Assembly (NCBI GenBank): GCA_021792755.1
Contig: JAJYUA010000029.1
Location: 1-54,614 of the forward strand
Length of the DNA stretch: 54,614 nucleotides
Direction: 5' to 3'
Origin: Pseudomonadota bacterium
GTDB lineage: Bacteria; Pseudomonadota; Gammaproteobacteria; Steroidobacterales; Steroidobacteraceae
The notes under the pieces were generated by a model. It worked only from the letters and a program-made list of their open reading frames with translations. It made no database searches and was not told where the DNA came from. Numbering within the stretch: position 1 is the first letter of the stretch; every line of letters starts with the position of its first letter. Shown here piece after piece: positions 52,786 through 54,614 of the stretch. The translations under genes were made by a program, and so were the position numbers.

Positions 52786-54303
52786 TCACCCGCTCGCGGT
52801 CGGAAAATCGCTCGTCTTTCCCGGCGATTTTGCCGCCGACTCGGGCGACGCCGCGACGAATCCCCGGCCGAGATCTCGAAAGCGACCCGGGGCGCTCTTG
52901 CGCAGGCGCCAGGCGCCGAGTGCCCCGAGGCACCCGGCGGCGAGCACGAGGCCCGGCAGCACGATTCGCAGCGCGCCTGTCGAGCCGGTCAAAACGTCGA
53001 AATGCACGACCGCCAGCGTCAGAATGACAAAGAGCGCCGCGGCGGCGAGTGCCGGCGCGAGCCGCGTCCGCAGACGCCTGGCGCCCGGCGCCCCCCGGCG
53101 GGAGAAGAACACCCAAACGGCGACCGATGCGAGCGCCATGAGCGCGATGACGCCGAGCGTTCCGACGTTGGTAACGCAGGCGAACAGCGTGAGCAGGGGA
53201 TTGGCCCCCAACGCAGCGTACACTGCCACGACCACCGCGGCGATCACCGTCTGCACGACGGAGCCGACATGAGGACTCGAATGGCGCGCATGAGTGCGCC
53301 CGAGCCGGCTCGGCAGCAATCCATCCCTTCCGAGCACATAGAAATACCTCGCCGCCGCGTTGTGGAAAGCAAGCAGGCCGGCAAACACACTGGTGACGAA
53401 CAGTACGCTCATGATCGCCGACAGCCAGCGCCCGACGTACTGATCGGCCAGCTCGAACAGGAACCGTGTCGGGTCCGGCATGGCTTTCAGATGGGCCACG
53501 AGTCCGCCGGCGCCCGCTCCGACCACCAGGCACCAGAGCGAGAAGACGTAGAATCCGCCGATCAGCGCCACCGCCAGGTACGTCGCGCGCGGTATGGTGC
53601 GCTCCGGGTCGCGGGCCTCTTCGCCGTAGATCGTCGTCGCCTCGAAGCCCATGAAGGCCGCAAAGCAGAACAGCAGCGCGATCGACGGCGAGCCGCCGAG
53701 AGCCGCACCCGGCGTAAAGGACTGGAACGTCACGCCGTGCGCCCCGCCGCTGAGGAGAATCGCAACGTCGAGAATCAGCACCGCCAGGTACTCGCCGCTC
53801 ACCAGGACGGCGAGGATCTTCGCCGACAGGTCCACTTGCCGGTATCCGAGAACGGCGACGCTGGCGACTGCCAGCAGGGCATAGCCATACCAGGGGAAGG
53901 CGATGCCGGCGTACTGCAGGAGGAGCGCTCGGGCGGCGGCACCGAACATGCCATAGAGGCCCACCTGCATCGCGTTGTACGCCACGACGGCGATAGCCGC
54001 CGCCGCACCGCCGGCGATACCGCCGAGTCCACGCGCGGCAAACGCATAGAATCCGCCTGCCGTCACCACGTGGCGCGCCATCGCGGTGTAACCGACCGCG
54101 AACAGCAGCAGAATGCCCGTGCACAGCAGCAGCATGGCGGGCAGCCCCGGCCCGTCCCCGAGCAGCATCGCAATGGGAAAGCCGCCCGCGATCGCCACCA
54201 GCGGGCCTGCCGCCGACACGACGAAGAAAGTCACCGCACCGACGCCGACCGCCCCCTGGCGCAGCCGGTTCTGCTCCGAGCCGCGCCCGGTCAGATCACT
54301 CAT
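52786..54303 (-). CDS. APC-family amino acid/amine permease-like transporter
   Basis: 505 aa from the ATG at 54303. It has twelve or more hydrophobic segments with the APC signatures: VTFFVVSAAGPLVAIAGG at helix 1, FCFAAFMGFEATTIYGEEARDPERTIPRA at helices 6-7, and a hydrophilic tail. Members take up amino acids, amines or other small organic acids. It converges with TPP enzyme copy 2 (36-base gap), with no clear functional link. Confidence 0.87.
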   Translation of the reverse strand: MSDLTGRGSEQNRLRQGAVGVGAVTFFVVSAAGPLVAIAGGFPIAMLLGDGPGLPAMLLLCTGILLLFAVGYTAMARHVVTAGGFYAFAARGLGGIAGGAAAAIAVVAYNAMQVGLYGMFGAAARALLLQYAGIAFPWYGYALLAVASVAVLGYRQVDLSAKILAVLVSGEYLAVLILDVAILLSGGAHGVTFQSFTPGAALGGSPSIALLFCFAAFMGFEATTIYGEEARDPERTIPRATYLAVALIGGFYVFSLWCLVVGAGAGGLVAHLKAMPDPTRFLFELADQYVGRWLSAIMSVLFVTSVFAGLLAFHNAAARYFYVLGRDGLLPSRLGRTHARHSSPHVGSVVQTVIAAVVVAVYAALGANPLLTLFACVTNVGTLGVIALMALASVAVWVFFSRRGAPGARRLRTRLAPALAAAALFVILTLAVVHFDVLTGSTGALRIVLPGLVLAAGCLGALGAWRLRKSAPGRFRDLGRGFVAASPESAAKSPGKTSDFPTASG

Positions 54304-54448
54304 CCGTCCTCCGCGGGGCCGGGCGCAGGCACTCCGACCTTCACGCCGACCGCAGCGCACGGGCACCAAGCGCCTCGACGCTCCGTTCGAGCGAGGAGCC
54401 TCGGTCCATCAGTGCTCGCGGCATGCCGCAATGCGCCGGCGGGCAGGC

Positions 54449-54474
54449 GCCGGCGGGGCGCAAGCCCCGCCGGC
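54449..54474 (-). terminator. Hairpin downstream of the partial TonB receptor gene
   Basis: An 11-bp perfect stem, GCCGGCGGGGC/GCCCCGCCGGC, with a GCAA tetraloop, 14 bases past the stop of the minus-strand gene entering from the right edge. The region 54304-54448 otherwise shows nothing clear. Confidence 0.6.
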
Positions 54475-54487
54475 GGACTCGTACTGC

Positions 54488-54614
54488 TCAGTGGAACGCG
54501 TAACTGACATCGATACCGGCGGTGAGCGGCTGGCTGACCACGTAGCGCGAATACGCCGTGTCCTGCAGGGAGATCTGCGGCTGCGGATCGATCAGGATGA
54601 TGTTGTTCGTGAGG
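54488..54614 (-). CDS. C-terminal end of a TonB-dependent receptor (cut by window edge)
   Basis: The last 41 codons and the stop are present, with reading LTNNIILIDPQPQ...YVVSQPLTAGIDVSYAF-H. Alternating hydrophobic residues and an ending on an aromatic pair are typical of the last beta-strands of an outer-membrane barrel. The start and most of the gene are outside the window. Confidence 0.7.
   Translation of the reverse strand, partial: LTNNIILIDPQPQISLQDTAYSRYVVSQPLTAGIDVSYAFH

Noticed and set aside
1-54614. CRISPR arrays, tRNA/rRNA genes, insertion sequences, integrases or phage genes
   Set aside because: Looked for and not found; no spaced direct repeats, cloverleaf-like segments or transposase motifs were visible.

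Overview
This is a GC-rich window from a Gram-negative bacterium, most likely a member of the Pseudomonadota. It encodes TonB-dependent receptors, a periplasmic multihaem cytochrome and a Tat-type ferredoxin. The PRPP synthetase reads like the alphaproteobacterial form, but the taxonomic placement is inference only. There are about 47 genes, two of them cut by the window edges. I saw no rRNA, tRNA, CRISPR array, insertion sequence or phage gene.

Layout. (1) 1-10660, all on the minus strand: dsrC, an RsbRD_N-like gene, dsrM, dsrK, dsrJ, dsrO, dsrP and a class V aminotransferase/cysteine desulfurase, nearly all overlapping or abutting. An IclR regulator and a transhydroxylase-like molybdenum enzyme (cut by the left edge) follow. 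There is no dsrAB. (2) 11399-15913: a TrpF-like protein, a beta-RFAP-synthase-like GHMP protein, a LysR regulator with two helix-turn-helix domains and a PRPP synthetase, which together look like a set for attaching ribose-5-phosphate to an aromatic acid. (3) 16248-24669: two transhydroxylase (pyrogallol:phloroglucinol hydroxytransferase) large/small pairs, divergently arranged, one with an SCP2-like N-terminal fusion, plus a LysR gene. (4) 24745-33300, minus strand: cyclase, cupin, SDR, 3-hydroxyacyl-CoA-dehydrogenase-like, BKACE, LysR, TPP enzyme, EthD protein and a phloretin/DAPG-hydrolase-like protein. This fits a reductive phloroglucinol pathway. (5) 33489-40073: IclR, two MFS transporters and a TonB receptor. 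(6) 40145-47950: CoA-transferase, HyuB, HyuA, TetR and two SDRs. (7) 48083-54614: FAD oxidoreductase with a small partner gene, LysR, a second copy of the TPP enzyme, an APC permease and the end of another TonB receptor.

How it may work together (inference). Polyphenols enter through TonB and MFS/APC transporters. Acyl-phloroglucinols are cut by the PhlG-like hydrolase, and pyrogallol-type rings are converted to phloroglucinol by the transhydroxylases. The ring is then reduced (SDR), opened (cyclase), oxidised (HCDH-like) and cleaved (BKACE). The DsrC/DsrMKJOP module would link a cytoplasmic protein thiol/disulfide or persulfide pair to the membrane quinone pool and periplasm. Its pairing with a cysteine desulfurase and a transhydroxylase-like enzyme, with dsrAB absent, together with the nearby aryl-riboside cassette, is the most novel part of the window.
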